In this document: positions 14,667-22,536 of the stretch, piece after piece | How the letters are laid out: each line of letters begins with the position of its first letter | How positions within the stretch are numbered: position 1 is the stretch's first letter | Source: Streptomyces fuscigenes | Lineage (GTDB): Bacteria > Actinomycetota > Actinomycetes > Streptomycetales > Streptomycetaceae | Assembly (NCBI RefSeq): GCF_021556455.1 | Contig: NZ_JAKGCV010000010.1 | Coordinates: 1-43,028 of the forward strand | Length of the DNA stretch: 43,028 nucleotides | Direction of reading: 5' to 3' | Notes under the pieces: generated by a model | Database searches by the model: none | Told to the model about the DNA's origin: nothing | The model's input: the letters and a program-made list of their open reading frames with translations, nothing else | Made by a program: the position numbers and the translations under genes

Positions 14667-15596
14667 TCAGGAGAGGAGGAGTTGCCAGGTGAGCGGGCCC
14701 GGGTAGCCGTCCGCGTCGCCCGCGAGCTCCGGCCGGGAGCGCTGGAAATCGACCACGTTGTCCCGCGTGTACGTGGTGAACACGGGTCCGGGCTGGTAGC
14801 CGTTGCCGTCGTGGTGGCGGGTGAAGCCGTGCCGGATGAGGCCGCCGTCCAGGACGGTCACGGCCGGGTTGCTCCGGCCGAGGACGAACGCGCCGGTCCC
14901 GGGGAAGGGCGGCGGCGTGCCGCCGATGCCGCCCGCCGGGATCTTGAGCGCCTGCCCCGGATGGATCGTGTACGGCGCCCGGATGCCGTTGGCGCTCGCC
15001 AGGTCCGGCCAGGACACATCGAGGCGCCGGGCGATCGCGGCCAGGGTGTCGCCAGCCCTCACCGTGTACGTCCCCCCGGCCGGCTCCGTGGCGCCGCCCG
15101 GGCGCGGCGCGCCGTCCTCCACCCAGGCGTACAGCGGGTCTCCGGGGCACAGGGTGGCGTATCCGTCCCGGTGCCCGCCGATCCACGAGCCGGCGGCGCC
15201 GTCCTGGCGTAGCCACTCGATCGCGTCCCGGAGCCCGGAGAGCATCGCGTCCGGCGGCTTCGTCAGGCCGGAGTCGCCCAGGAGCGCGCACACCGCGTAG
15301 TCCCGGACGTTCAGGTCCTGGTTCCCGTTGGCGCCGGTCCGCTTGTGCGCGCCACGGCCCTCGTACACGTAGCCGTGCTCGCACACCACGGCGGAGTACG
15401 CGATGTCCACGTAGTTCTCCACCGTGTTCGCCAGGTGCTCCGCGCGGATGCCGCGCACGTAGGCCGGGCACGAGCCGTGCGCCCGGGAGCTGTACGGCGC
15501 GCCGAGATAGTGGATCTTCACGCCGTGGGCGGAGGCGAGGTAGGCGGCCGGAGAGGTGGCGGGTGCGCCCCAGTCCTCGCGCTGGATGAACTTCAC
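14667..15596 (-). CDS. Endolysin: N-acetylmuramoyl-L-alanine amidase with LysM and C-terminal cell-wall domains
   Basis: A 309-residue lysis enzyme that would cleave the amide bond between MurNAc and L-Ala. Residues 1-160 are a PGRP/Amidase_2 domain: zinc ligands His29 (KIHYLG), His142 (GGHRDG) and Cys150 (TLCPGD) are all in place, with EHGYVYEGRG as the conserved core strand. Residues 176-220 are a LysM domain (YTVRAGDTLAAIARRLDVSW...HPGQALKIP). Residues 235-309 form a peptidoglycan-binding-like domain (RDNVVDFQRSRPEL...GYPGPLTW). GTG at 15596 overlaps the TGA of the small upstream gene, so translation is coupled. There is no signal peptide, so release depends on the holin. Confidence 0.95.
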   Translation of the reverse strand: MKFIQREDWGAPATSPAAYLASAHGVKIHYLGAPYSSRAHGSCPAYVRGIRAEHLANTVENYVDIAYSAVVCEHGYVYEGRGAHKRTGANGNQDLNVRDYAVCALLGDSGLTKPPDAMLSGLRDAIEWLRQDGAAGSWIGGHRDGYATLCPGDPLYAWVEDGAPRPGGATEPAGGTYTVRAGDTLAAIARRLDVSWPDLASANGIRAPYTIHPGQALKIPAGGIGGTPPPFPGTGAFVLGRSNPAVTVLDGGLIRHGFTRHHDGNGYQPGPVFTTYTRDNVVDFQRSRPELAGDADGYPGPLTWQLLLS

Positions 15597-15763
15597 CGGG
15601 CGCCTCCGCTCGTCTGCGGGGGCTCCAGGGTGATGATGCCGGCGGCCTCGTTGAACTCGGCCTCCGTCACCTCCCGGTATCCGTCCGGGACGATGCCGAA
15701 CACGTCGGCGTCGCCGGAGAGGGACATCCACGCCCCAGTGGTGTCGTTGAGGAAGTACCGCAT
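15593..15763 (-). CDS. 56-residue fibre-associated protein
   Basis: A short gene between the large fibre gene and endolysin, overlapping endolysin by 4 nt and preceded by AAGGAG. The sequence MRYFLNDTTGAWMSLSGDAD...PDGYREVTEAEFNEAAG ends with the motif VTEAEFNEAA, matched by ITQAEFETLNAA in the 116-residue protein that follows the other fibre gene (17632-17982). This pattern, a gene trailing a tail fibre gene with a short 'Y/L-x-x-(I/V)-T-x-A-E-F' motif, suggests a fibre accessory or assembly factor; this is inference. Confidence 0.65.
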   Translation of the reverse strand: MRYFLNDTTGAWMSLSGDADVFGIVPDGYREVTEAEFNEAAGIITLEPPQTSGGAR

Positions 15764-15775
15764 GGTCAGGGCTCC

Positions 15776-17548
15776 TTACCGGGTGATCGCGATGAGGTCG
15801 GTGTCCGTGATCCACTGGTTCACCGTGGCCGTGCCGGCGGTCACCCGGATTGCCGGGTAGACGCGCACCGACTTGCCGGTGTGCGGGCCCACCACGGCGC
15901 CCTCCGACACCCCGAAGCTCCAGCGCTGGTGCGAGGCCGAGCCGGCCGCCAGGACGCTGTGGCAGAGCCGCACGGCCAGGGAGCCGCCGTCGATCTGGAT
16001 TGCGTACCCGACGTCGAACGTCGCGTTCGCCGTCCAGGTGATCTCCAGGTGGCCGGTGAACCGGCAGGAGAAGGAGATCCCTCGGCAATCCGTGAGACTG
16101 TCCGCCGTGTACGTGCCCTCGCTCCAGGCGTCGTTGGACACGAGGACGGCGCCGCCCGTGTTCGTGAAGGCGAGCCCGGCCACCGGGTGGGACTGCTGGA
16201 CGGTGGCCGCCGCGCTGGAGTGCTCCGGCGGTGTCCAGAGGGCGCCGGAGGTGGGGTCGCACTTGAGCGTGCTGTTTGCGACCGGGTCACAGTCCCAGTC
16301 GTCCGTCCACGCCTGCGAGCCCGCGATCGGGAACGCGGCCAGTGGGGAGGCGGTGGTGCCCTCGCCCTGGAGGCCGCACCCGGTCTCCAGGGGCGGGACC
16401 GGCGGGACGAAGAGGCGCCCGTCCGCCCCGAACTCCAGGCGGTTTCCCGCGTCATCGGAGGGGGCCACCAGGAGGCCGTCGGCGGTCGCCTCCAGCCCGT
16501 TGTCCTCCGGCGCCACGATGACGTCCGCGGAGACCACGTACGGGTCCGCCGCTGTGCCGGCCCCGGACACGGTGGTGTCCACGGTGCCCGTGTCACCGGC
16601 CTGCAGGGCGGTGGGTTCACCGCCGCCGGTGGGCATCACAAGGAGCCCGCCGTCCGTGCCGAACGCGAGCGCGTTCCCCGCGTCCGTGGAGGGGCGGGCG
16701 GAGACCACGCCCGTGGTCTCGTCGTAGGCCGCGCCGTCCCCGGCGGAGATGCACCCACGGACGTCCGCGCACTCCAGGTACAGGCCGTTCGGGCCGGACG
16801 TCAGGAGGTTTGCGCCGCCGGCTGGTGGGGTCGGGTCGAGGATCACCGCGGCGGAGACCACGTACGGGTCCGCTGCCGTACCCGTGCCGGCCACGGTGGT
16901 GTCCACGCTCGTGGTGTCTCCGGCCTGGAGCGCGGTGGGCTCCCCGGCCTCGGCCGGCGTCACCAGGAGCCCTCCGTCCGTGCCGAACGCGAGCGCGTTG
17001 CCCGCGTCCGTGGAGGGCCGCGCGGAGACCACCCCGGTGTCCGGGTCGTACGCGGCGCCATCCCCGGCGGAGATGCACCCGCGGACGTCCGCGCACTCCA
17101 GGAACAGGCCCTCGGGCCCGGTGCCGATCAGGTTGGTACCGCCCTGCGGTGGCGCCGGGTCGAGGATCACCGCGGCGGAGACCACGAACGGGTCCGCCGC
17201 CGTGCCAGCCCCGGCCACCGTGGTGTCCACGGTGTTCGTGTCACCGGCCTGGAGCGCGGTGGGCTCGGCGGCCGGGGGCGGCGGGACCAGGAGCCCGCCG
17301 TCCGTGCCGAAGTCGAGGGAGTTGCCCGCGTCGGTGGAGGGGCGGGCGGAGACCACGCCGGTGGTGTCGTCGTAGGCCGCGCCGTCTCCCGCGGAGATGC
17401 AGGGGCGGACCTGGTCACACGTGACGGTCGCGCCGTCCGCGGCCACGACGTACGGGGCGCCGCTGGAGCCGTTGCCGGAGACGGTGACGCCCGGGCCGGC
17501 GGTGACGCGGCATGCGCAGCGGGGGCCGCAGCAGCCGAACTGAGCCAT
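15776..17548 (-). CDS. Tail fibre protein with three 108-residue tandem repeats
   Basis: A 590-residue Gly/Thr/Ala-rich virion fibre. The N terminus (MAQFGCCGPRCACRVTAGPGVTVSGNGSS) is shared in pattern with the next fibre upstream and may be the attachment module. Residues 43-150, 151-258 and 259 to about 350 are tandem repeats, each beginning around V-R-x-C-I-S-A-G-D-G-A-A-Y and including TGVVSARPSTDAGN, GTDGGLLV, EPTALQAGDT and AADPYVVSAAVI. The C-terminal 240 residues are a different, beta-rich domain (about 390-590) that probably binds the host. ATG at 17548 is preceded by AGGAG and two 17-bp start-associated elements. The repeats imply a shaft of adjustable length. Confidence 0.85.
   Translation of the reverse strand: MAQFGCCGPRCACRVTAGPGVTVSGNGSSGAPYVVAADGATVTCDQVRPCISAGDGAAYDDTTGVVSARPSTDAGNSLDFGTDGGLLVPPPPAAEPTALQAGDTNTVDTTVAGAGTAADPFVVSAAVILDPAPPQGGTNLIGTGPEGLFLECADVRGCISAGDGAAYDPDTGVVSARPSTDAGNALAFGTDGGLLVTPAEAGEPTALQAGDTTSVDTTVAGTGTAADPYVVSAAVILDPTPPAGGANLLTSGPNGLYLECADVRGCISAGDGAAYDETTGVVSARPSTDAGNALAFGTDGGLLVMPTGGGEPTALQAGDTGTVDTTVSGAGTAADPYVVSADVIVAPEDNGLEATADGLLVAPSDDAGNRLEFGADGRLFVPPVPPLETGCGLQGEGTTASPLAAFPIAGSQAWTDDWDCDPVANSTLKCDPTSGALWTPPEHSSAAATVQQSHPVAGLAFTNTGGAVLVSNDAWSEGTYTADSLTDCRGISFSCRFTGHLEITWTANATFDVGYAIQIDGGSLAVRLCHSVLAAGSASHQRWSFGVSEGAVVGPHTGKSVRVYPAIRVTAGTATVNQWITDTDLIAITR
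16500..17422 (-). repeat. 324-bp tandem repeat inside the fibre gene
   Basis: Three in-frame copies (about 17422-17099, 17098-16775, and a truncated third 16774 to about 16500) encoding the 108-residue fibre repeat. Copies are similar at DNA level over long stretches, so unequal recombination could change the copy number. Confidence 0.8.
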
Positions 17549-17572
17549 GGGTTACTCCTGAGGAGGAGGAAC

Positions 17573-17634
17573 GCCCGGCCCACAACCAGCAGCACACGCG
17601 CCCGGCCCATAACCAGTCAGCTTCCACGAGTCTA
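17573..17634 (-). promoter_or_regulatory. Two start-associated 17-bp elements and TAGACT box, fibre gene 15776-17548
   Basis: Minus strand CTGGTTATGGGCCGGGC (17600-17616) and CTGGTTGTGGGCCGGGC (17573-17589), 27 bp apart. The nearer copy ends 25 nt before the ATG. TAGACT (17629-17634), 12 nt upstream of the outer copy, overlaps the stop codon of the preceding gene and may be a -10 box. Same arrangement as at 18858 and 31379. Confidence 0.7.
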
Positions 17635-17982
17635 GGCCGTGGCGGACCCTGTGTAGCCGGACAGGCGGCGGGCGGTCTCCTCCGGGATTCCGGCCTTCCG
17701 AAGATCCTGGTACTCGCGCGTCTGACGGGCCGTCTCCTCCTCCGCCATGTCCTGGAGACGGGAGGTGTGGGCGGCCGACATGGCCGCGTTCAGCGTCTCG
17801 AACTCGGCTTGCGTGATGAGCCGGCCCGGGCGCGCGAGCTCGGGGAGCTGACCGCCCGTCACGGTGATGGAGCCGAGTGAGCCGTCCTCGTACTGGACCC
17901 ACGCGGTGATGGGGTCGGGCGTCGGGTCGCATCCCGGCCAGGGCCACGGCGGGCCGGGGAGCTCGGGGGTGGTGTCGGTCAT
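17632..17982 (-). CDS. 116-residue fibre-associated protein
   Basis: A small protein immediately after the fibre gene 17991-18824 (8-nt gap) and on the same strand. The N-terminal half is Pro-rich (PELPGPPWPWPGCDPTPDP), followed by AWVQYEDGSLGSITVTGG and the motif LITQAEFETLNAAMSAAH that resembles VTEAEFNEAA in the 56-residue protein trailing the other fibre gene. The C-terminal part is a charged helix (RLQDMAEEETARQTREYQDLRKAG). A fibre assembly or accessory role is inferred from this repeated pairing. ATG at 17982 was chosen because upstream residues belong to the previous gene's overlap. Confidence 0.65.
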   Translation of the reverse strand: MTDTTPELPGPPWPWPGCDPTPDPITAWVQYEDGSLGSITVTGGQLPELARPGRLITQAEFETLNAAMSAAHTSRLQDMAEEETARQTREYQDLRKAGIPEETARRLSGYTGSATA

Positions 17983-17990
17983 GGCGGGCC

Positions 17991-18824
17991 TCACAGAGCC
18001 AGGAGGAAGACGCGAAGGTTGTAGTTGATTCGGTAGTAGTAGGCGCCGCCGGTGGCCTTGCCCGCGGAGGCGCCGAACCCGACGGCGACGGTGGCGCCCG
18101 GGGCGAGCATGCCGCGGGAGAGGAACTTCGTGGCCTGCGCGTGGACGCCGGTCATCGTGCTGGTCCCGGTGTTGCGCATGTAGAACGTCTCGTCCGAGTC
18201 GAAGCCGGTCGCGGCGCCGGCGCCGGCGGGGAGCACCATCCACATGTCCACCTCCTCCTCCACGAGCACCATGGCCGGGTTGCACGTGGATGGATTGGTC
18301 ACCGTGGCGGAGTAGTTGTCCACGATGACCACGTTGCCCGTGGCGATCGCGGTGTCGGGAAAGCTGCGTTCCTCCCCGAACGTGCTCCAGCTCGCGACGC
18401 CGCGCGGCTCCCCACGCAGGACGCCGTCCGTTCCGCACGCAATGACCGTGCCGGCTTCCTCCGGGCTACACGCGTACGGCCACGTACCGGTGGCCGCCTT
18501 CACCGGGGAGCTCGCGGAGCCGTTCCCGGTCAGGCCGCACCCGGTCAGGACTGACCCGCCGGCCGTGGGGACCAGGAGCCCGCCGTCCGGGCCGATGGTG
18601 AGGTTGTTCCCGGCCTGGCCGGAGAGGTCCGCGGCGATCGTGCCGGAGGCCTCGTCCAGGTCGATGCCGGGCCCGGCGGTGAAGCACGCCCGGACGGTCT
18701 CGCACGGGACGTCCGCGCTCACCCGGAACGGGTTCGCCGCACTACCGGTGCCAGAGATCAGGATGTTGTCGCCAGCGGTCAGGGTGCATGCGCACTGGCC
18801 GCCGCCGCAGCCGCATCGGGCCAT
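17991..18824 (-). CDS. Tail fibre or tip protein, paralogue of the repeat fibre
   Basis: A 277-residue protein. It starts MARCGCGGGQCACTLTAGDN, then ILISGTGSAANPFRVSADV, in step with the N terminus of the fibre at 15776-17548 and containing the same V(R)ACF-A-G-x-G and GPDGGLLVPTAGG elements, but with only one short copy of the repeat. From about residue 120 it has its own beta-rich end (VVIVDNYSATVTNPSTCNPAMVL...GGAYYYRINYNLRVFLLAL). The two proteins probably share an attachment site and differ in receptor-binding ends. It follows a 17-bp start-associated element and is followed by its small partner gene. Confidence 0.75.
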   Translation of the reverse strand: MARCGCGGGQCACTLTAGDNILISGTGSAANPFRVSADVPCETVRACFTAGPGIDLDEASGTIAADLSGQAGNNLTIGPDGGLLVPTAGGSVLTGCGLTGNGSASSPVKAATGTWPYACSPEEAGTVIACGTDGVLRGEPRGVASWSTFGEERSFPDTAIATGNVVIVDNYSATVTNPSTCNPAMVLVEEEVDMWMVLPAGAGAATGFDSDETFYMRNTGTSTMTGVHAQATKFLSRGMLAPGATVAVGFGASAGKATGGAYYYRINYNLRVFLLAL

Positions 18825-18857
18825 GGGAGCCCACCGTCCTCACGGATCGTTCACGGG

Positions 18858-18892
18858 GCCCGGCCCACAACCAGCGGCGCACGTCGAGTCTA
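18858..18892 (-). promoter_or_regulatory. Start-associated element and TAGACT box, gene 17991-18824
   Basis: Minus strand CTGGTTGTGGGCCGGGC (18858-18874), 34 nt before the ATG, with TAGACTC (TAGACT 18887-18892) 12 nt upstream of it. Confidence 0.7.
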
Positions 18893-18916
18893 CGAGCCGG
18901 GCCACCTGGCGCCGGG

Positions 18917-19639
18917 TCAGCCGTAGAGCTCCACGACCACCACGCCGTCCATGCCCGGCGTGCCCGGCACGCTGTTGCCGGCGCGGCCGACGCTCCCCGC
19001 GGCGCCGCCGCCGTAGCCGCGTCCGGCGCCGCCGGAGCCGCTGGTGGTGCGCTGGTTACCGCCGTGGCCGAGCTTGGACTCCCCGCCCTCCCCGGACTGG
19101 CCCTGATCACCGTTGATCCGGAACGCTCCCCCTCCCGCGCCGCCGCCCATCGCGATCTGCCCGGTGCCGGCCAGGGGCCCGTTCGTGCCGGAGAAGCAGA
19201 TCGGCGTGTTCCCGGCCGGCATGACGTTCTGTCCGCCCGCCCCGCCGTTCGCGGTGACCAGGCCCCCGAAGCTGGAGTTGTCGCCGTTCCCGCCGTCCGA
19301 GTTGAACGCGCCGGCCGTGCCGCCCGCGCCCACCACCACGGTCTCCACCGGGCCGAGCGCGGACACGTCGAGGAGGGATTCCGAGTAGCCGCCGCCGGCG
19401 CCGCCAGGGTGGCCCATGAATAGGCCCTCGCCGGCCGCCGCACCGGCCGATCCGCCGCCCGCCGCCTGGACGCGGACGCGCACGCGCGCCAGCCAGGGGT
19501 AATCCGCCTTCCGGAACTGGTACGTCCCGGGCGGGGAGAACTTCACGACATCGCGCAGGCCCTGACGGCCCGGGATGAGGCAGAGCTCGCCGGTCTCGCC
19601 CACCTGGAAATAGTCGTCACACACGCACACGGAAACCAC
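18917..19639 (-). CDS. Glycine-rich tail fibre / receptor-binding protein
   Basis: A 240-residue virion protein. The N-terminal 65 residues contain VCVCDDYFQVGETGELCLIPG and KFSPPGTYQFRKADYPWLARVRVRVQAAGGG, typical of glycine-rich actinophage fibres. The rest is extremely rich in Gly (for example GHPGGAGGGYSESLLDVSALGP and GGAGRGYGGGAAGSVGRAG) with scattered Asn and Ser, suggesting a polyglycine-II-like sheet that presents receptor-binding loops, and it ends in MDGVVVVELYG. GTG at 19639 is preceded by GAAGG; an upstream in-frame start would lie inside the 17-bp element. Third in the fibre cluster. Confidence 0.75.
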   Translation of the reverse strand: MVSVCVCDDYFQVGETGELCLIPGRQGLRDVVKFSPPGTYQFRKADYPWLARVRVRVQAAGGGSAGAAAGEGLFMGHPGGAGGGYSESLLDVSALGPVETVVVGAGGTAGAFNSDGGNGDNSSFGGLVTANGGAGGQNVMPAGNTPICFSGTNGPLAGTGQIAMGGGAGGGAFRINGDQGQSGEGGESKLGHGGNQRTTSGSGGAGRGYGGGAAGSVGRAGNSVPGTPGMDGVVVVELYG

Positions 19640-19665
19640 GGTCTGGCCCTTCGGGAGAGACGGCG

Positions 19666-19701
19666 GCCCGGCCCACAACCAGCGGCGCGACCAGCAGGGT
19701 A
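19666..19701 (-). promoter_or_regulatory. Start-associated element, glycine-rich fibre gene
   Basis: Minus strand CTGGTTGTGGGCCGGGC (19666-19682), 27 nt before the GTG start. TACCCT (19696-19701) lies 13 nt upstream of it and could be a -10 box replacing TAGACT. Confidence 0.6.
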
Positions 19702-19708
19702 ACCGCCC

Positions 19709-20170
19709 TCACCGGCCGGGCGGGACGGCCGTCAGGTGGACGTGGACGCCCTCACCGGCCGGCGCCGCCACACCCGCCCCGCGGCGCGGCCTGGTCCTCC
19801 ACACCCGCACCACCGCCTCCGTGGCGGTGGCCACCTCGAGCACCGCCGTGACCACGGTGTCCTCATCCCCGGGGTCCGGGTCGACCGGGAGCGCCGTGAG
19901 GACGGGTGGCGCGGGGAGGGGCGCCGGGTAGGTCCAGCGGGCGCGGCCGTCCTCGCCCGTCACGACGACCGCGGCGTACGGGGCGGCCCCGGGGAGCGGC
20001 GGGAGCACCACGGGCCCGGAGACGGCCACCGAGCCGCCTCCCTCGGGCGGTACGGGTCGGGGCGCGCCGCTGCGCCTGGTGGTGCGTCGCGTCTGCCGGT
20101 TCAGGTCTCGGAGCATCCCGCCCAGCGGGTTGCCGGTCACCAGCCGGGCCGCTCCTCCACGTCTCGCCAC
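19709..20170 (-). CDS. Minor tail protein, 153 residues
   Basis: A small basic-then-acidic protein between the baseplate protein and the fibre genes, 2 nt from the upstream stop codon. The N terminus is Arg-rich (RDLNRQTRRTTRRSGAPRP), the centre is a beta segment (VVVTGEDGRARWTYPAPLPAPPVLTALPV) and the C-terminal part DTVVTAVLEVATATEAVVRVWR resembles the C-terminal strands of small siphoviral tail-tip proteins. No catalytic motif is visible. GTG at 20170 begins VARRGGAARL. Function is inferred from location only. Confidence 0.6.
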   Translation of the reverse strand: MARRGGAARLVTGNPLGGMLRDLNRQTRRTTRRSGAPRPVPPEGGGSVAVSGPVVLPPLPGAAPYAAVVVTGEDGRARWTYPAPLPAPPVLTALPVDPDPGDEDTVVTAVLEVATATEAVVRVWRTRPRRGAGVAAPAGEGVHVHLTAVPPGR

Positions 20171-20171
20171 G

Positions 20172-21218
20172 TCAGGCTCCCGATACTTCCGCGCCGGTCA
20201 CTGCCAGCTGAACTTGGACGCTCTCGGATCCCGGGGCGTCCTCCCCGCCGCCGGTCTCGGACACCTTGAGTCCCACGATCTTGAGGCGCTGCGCCACGGT
20301 CCGGCACGTGGCCGTGGAGGCAATGTCCAGGCTCCAGCCGGGCACCAGGGAGGCGACGTCCACCGCGGCCTCCGGGGAGATCGTCACCTGCTGCGTGTCC
20401 AGGAAGATCGGCGCCGGCACGGATCCGAGGAGCTTGGAGCGGGCCGCGGCGGTCGCGGACGCGGCGGTGGTGATGGAGGTCTGCTCCTCATACCGCTCCA
20501 GGAGGCCGTACTCCGCGTCCGCGCCGCCCTCCGACACGAGGACGCCGGAGTCCTCGTCCCCGGCGATGATCCACCGGGTGATCAGGTTGGAGCCGTCCTC
20601 CGCGACCACCAGACCCTCCGGGAAGTCTCCGTCACTGAGGGAGCCGACGCTCGCTGAGTAGGCGTCGGGCAGGAGGATGATCGTGTTGCCGACGGCGGTG
20701 AAGTCGAGGCCGGTCTCTGCCAGGTCCCGGAGGTGGTCCAGCGTCTGGCCCACGTCCTTCGTGTACGCCCGGCCGCCGCTCACCCCAGCCCGGCCCACGG
20801 TGTAGATGGAGTGCCCGGGGTCGTCCGGCGCGTAGCCGTCCTCAATGAGCCAGGCCGCCACGTCCATGAGGTCCGAGTCCCCGAAGGTGATGGACTCGTG
20901 GGGGACGCGGCGGTCCAGCCAGGCCAGGCGGTCCGCGGCGAAGATCTCCACGCCGTTGACGGACCACTGCGGTTGGAGGATCGGCCCCCACCACACGGCT
21001 TTGTCGTCGCGGAAGATCTGGAGCTCGTGAAGCCAGGAGCGCACGTTGGCGAGGTGGTTGCAGCAGTCCCCGGAGGGGTTGATCAGGACCCGGGCGGAGG
21101 AGAACTCATTGAGCTCTCGGCCCCAGTCCACCTCCGTGAGGACGTCCGCCTCCGCGACGGTCGCGCCCTTCCGGGTCACGATGCGGGCCTGGTGAGTGCC
21201 GCAGCCGGCGGAGGCCAC
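20172..21218 (-). CDS. Baseplate / minor tail protein, Gp37-like
   Basis: A 348-residue protein of the type annotated as siphovirus ReqiPepy6 Gp37-like, a tail-tip (baseplate hub) component. It begins with a hub-like beta domain (LTEVDWGRELNEFSSARVLI...LHELQIFRDDKAVWWGPIL, about 28-82), followed by VNGVEIFAADRLAWLDRR and a long mixed region, and ends with a beta domain (AVDVASLVPGWSLDIASTATCRTVAQRLKIVGLKVSE). Its GTG lies 2 nt from the previous stop (21220). Order after the distal tail protein matches the standard siphovirus tail module. Confidence 0.75.
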   Translation of the reverse strand: MASAGCGTHQARIVTRKGATVAEADVLTEVDWGRELNEFSSARVLINPSGDCCNHLANVRSWLHELQIFRDDKAVWWGPILQPQWSVNGVEIFAADRLAWLDRRVPHESITFGDSDLMDVAAWLIEDGYAPDDPGHSIYTVGRAGVSGGRAYTKDVGQTLDHLRDLAETGLDFTAVGNTIILLPDAYSASVGSLSDGDFPEGLVVAEDGSNLITRWIIAGDEDSGVLVSEGGADAEYGLLERYEEQTSITTAASATAAARSKLLGSVPAPIFLDTQQVTISPEAAVDVASLVPGWSLDIASTATCRTVAQRLKIVGLKVSETGGGEDAPGSESVQVQLAVTGAEVSGA

Positions 21219-21219
21219 G

Positions 21220-22536
21220 TCACCAGCCCCTTCCGGAGACGCCGAGCTGGATCACGGTCCCGGGCGGCGGCGGGTTCGCCACGTCGCTCTCGATGCAGAG
21301 GCAATACGTGGCGCAGTCCAGGGGGCGCCAGGTGGGCGGGAGCCCGTCTCGCCCGTACACGTCCGGGCTGGTCTCGCACACGCCGCCGCACTCCACCATG
21401 GCCCGGTTGATCTGCCCGTCCAGCGTGAGCGCGCCCCCGGCCGGGAGGTAGCGCACCGTGTAGACGGAGTGCGGGTCGCACCTCTGGAGGTCGGCCATGT
21501 CCTCGCAGCTCAACGCCTCGTCTCCCGGAGTGCGCTGGTAGAGGGTCAGGGTCAGGTTGCGGAGGTCTCCGCCCTCCCCGGCCCGGATGATGATCACGGG
21601 GACGTCCACGGACCAACTCGGCCGGCCGGTGAGGTCCACTTCCCAGCACTCCCGCACGGCGGCCAGGGGCAGGCAGTAACACGTGTCCAGCGTCGCCAGG
21701 GACGGCGGCGCCATGGAGGGCCGGCACAGAGGATCCGAGCACGCCGCGGTGGGGTCCTGGCAGGCGGCCAGGCGGCACGTCCCGCCGCATCCGTCCTCCG
21801 TGCCGTGGAGGCACCAGGTCACGCAGCCCGGCGTGTCATCCCGAGGCGGGTCCACCTCGAGCACCGGCATGGTGTCGGTGTAGAGCCAGGGCGTGGCCGC
21901 GGTGAGCGTGAACTCCACGGTGATGATGTCCGCGCCGTTCTGGCACGTGCCGGCGGAGCAGCCGTCGCCGTGGCGCGCGGTCACCGTGGGACCGTCGACC
22001 AGGGCCACGCGGCGCAGGCTCCGGCGGCGCCGCGCCTGGAAGGTGTTCGGGTCCTCCTCCTCGCCCGGGCAGCACTGGAAGATGGTCAGGCAGTCGCCTT
22101 CGCACTGGCCGGTGGTGCAGCCCGTCAGGACCTCGGATAGCCAGTGGAGGCCGTACTCCACGCCGCAGCAGGACGCGCCGAGGAGGACCGCGGTCACGGT
22201 GACCGTGAGCGGCAGCGCCCGGGCCGGACCGAAGCTGCCGCCGCCCTGAACCGCGTTCGTCACGGACCGCTTCACCGGGTACGCGTCCAGGCCCTCCATG
22301 GAGAGAACCAGGAGCCCGGCGAACTCCGCGGACTCCGGCACGTCGGGGTCGTACCAAGGCGCGCTGTCCTCGGCCGGCGTCGTGTACGGGAGGTCCCCCA
22401 CGGTCTCCGCGGTGAACGTCTCGCACCGACACACCGTGGCCTCCGTGAGGGAGGAGCCGACGGTCTCCAGGTACGTGGCCAGGCGGCTGTGGTTGGCGAC
22501 CTCCACCCCGCCGAGCGTGAAGTAGTCCAGCAGCAT
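21220..22536 (-). CDS. Distal tail protein (Dit-like), Cys-rich
   Basis: A 438-residue tail-tip protein directly after the tape measure gene (overlap TGATG), the standard place of Dit. The N terminus MLLDYFTLGGVEVANHSRLATYLETVG has the form of actinophage minor tail proteins. The protein is exceptionally cysteine-rich, about 30 Cys, clustered around residues 130-300 (for example CCGVEYGLHWL, CTTGQCEGDC, CYCLPLAAVREC). The rest is beta-rich. Such clusters suggest disulphide or metal-bound knots in an inserted, externally exposed domain. Role in tail-tip assembly is inferred from position. Confidence 0.7.
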   Translation of the reverse strand: MLLDYFTLGGVEVANHSRLATYLETVGSSLTEATVCRCETFTAETVGDLPYTTPAEDSAPWYDPDVPESAEFAGLLVLSMEGLDAYPVKRSVTNAVQGGGSFGPARALPLTVTVTAVLLGASCCGVEYGLHWLSEVLTGCTTGQCEGDCLTIFQCCPGEEEDPNTFQARRRRSLRRVALVDGPTVTARHGDGCSAGTCQNGADIITVEFTLTAATPWLYTDTMPVLEVDPPRDDTPGCVTWCLHGTEDGCGGTCRLAACQDPTAACSDPLCRPSMAPPSLATLDTCYCLPLAAVRECWEVDLTGRPSWSVDVPVIIIRAGEGGDLRNLTLTLYQRTPGDEALSCEDMADLQRCDPHSVYTVRYLPAGGALTLDGQINRAMVECGGVCETSPDVYGRDGLPPTWRPLDCATYCLCIESDVANPPPPGTVIQLGVSGRGW

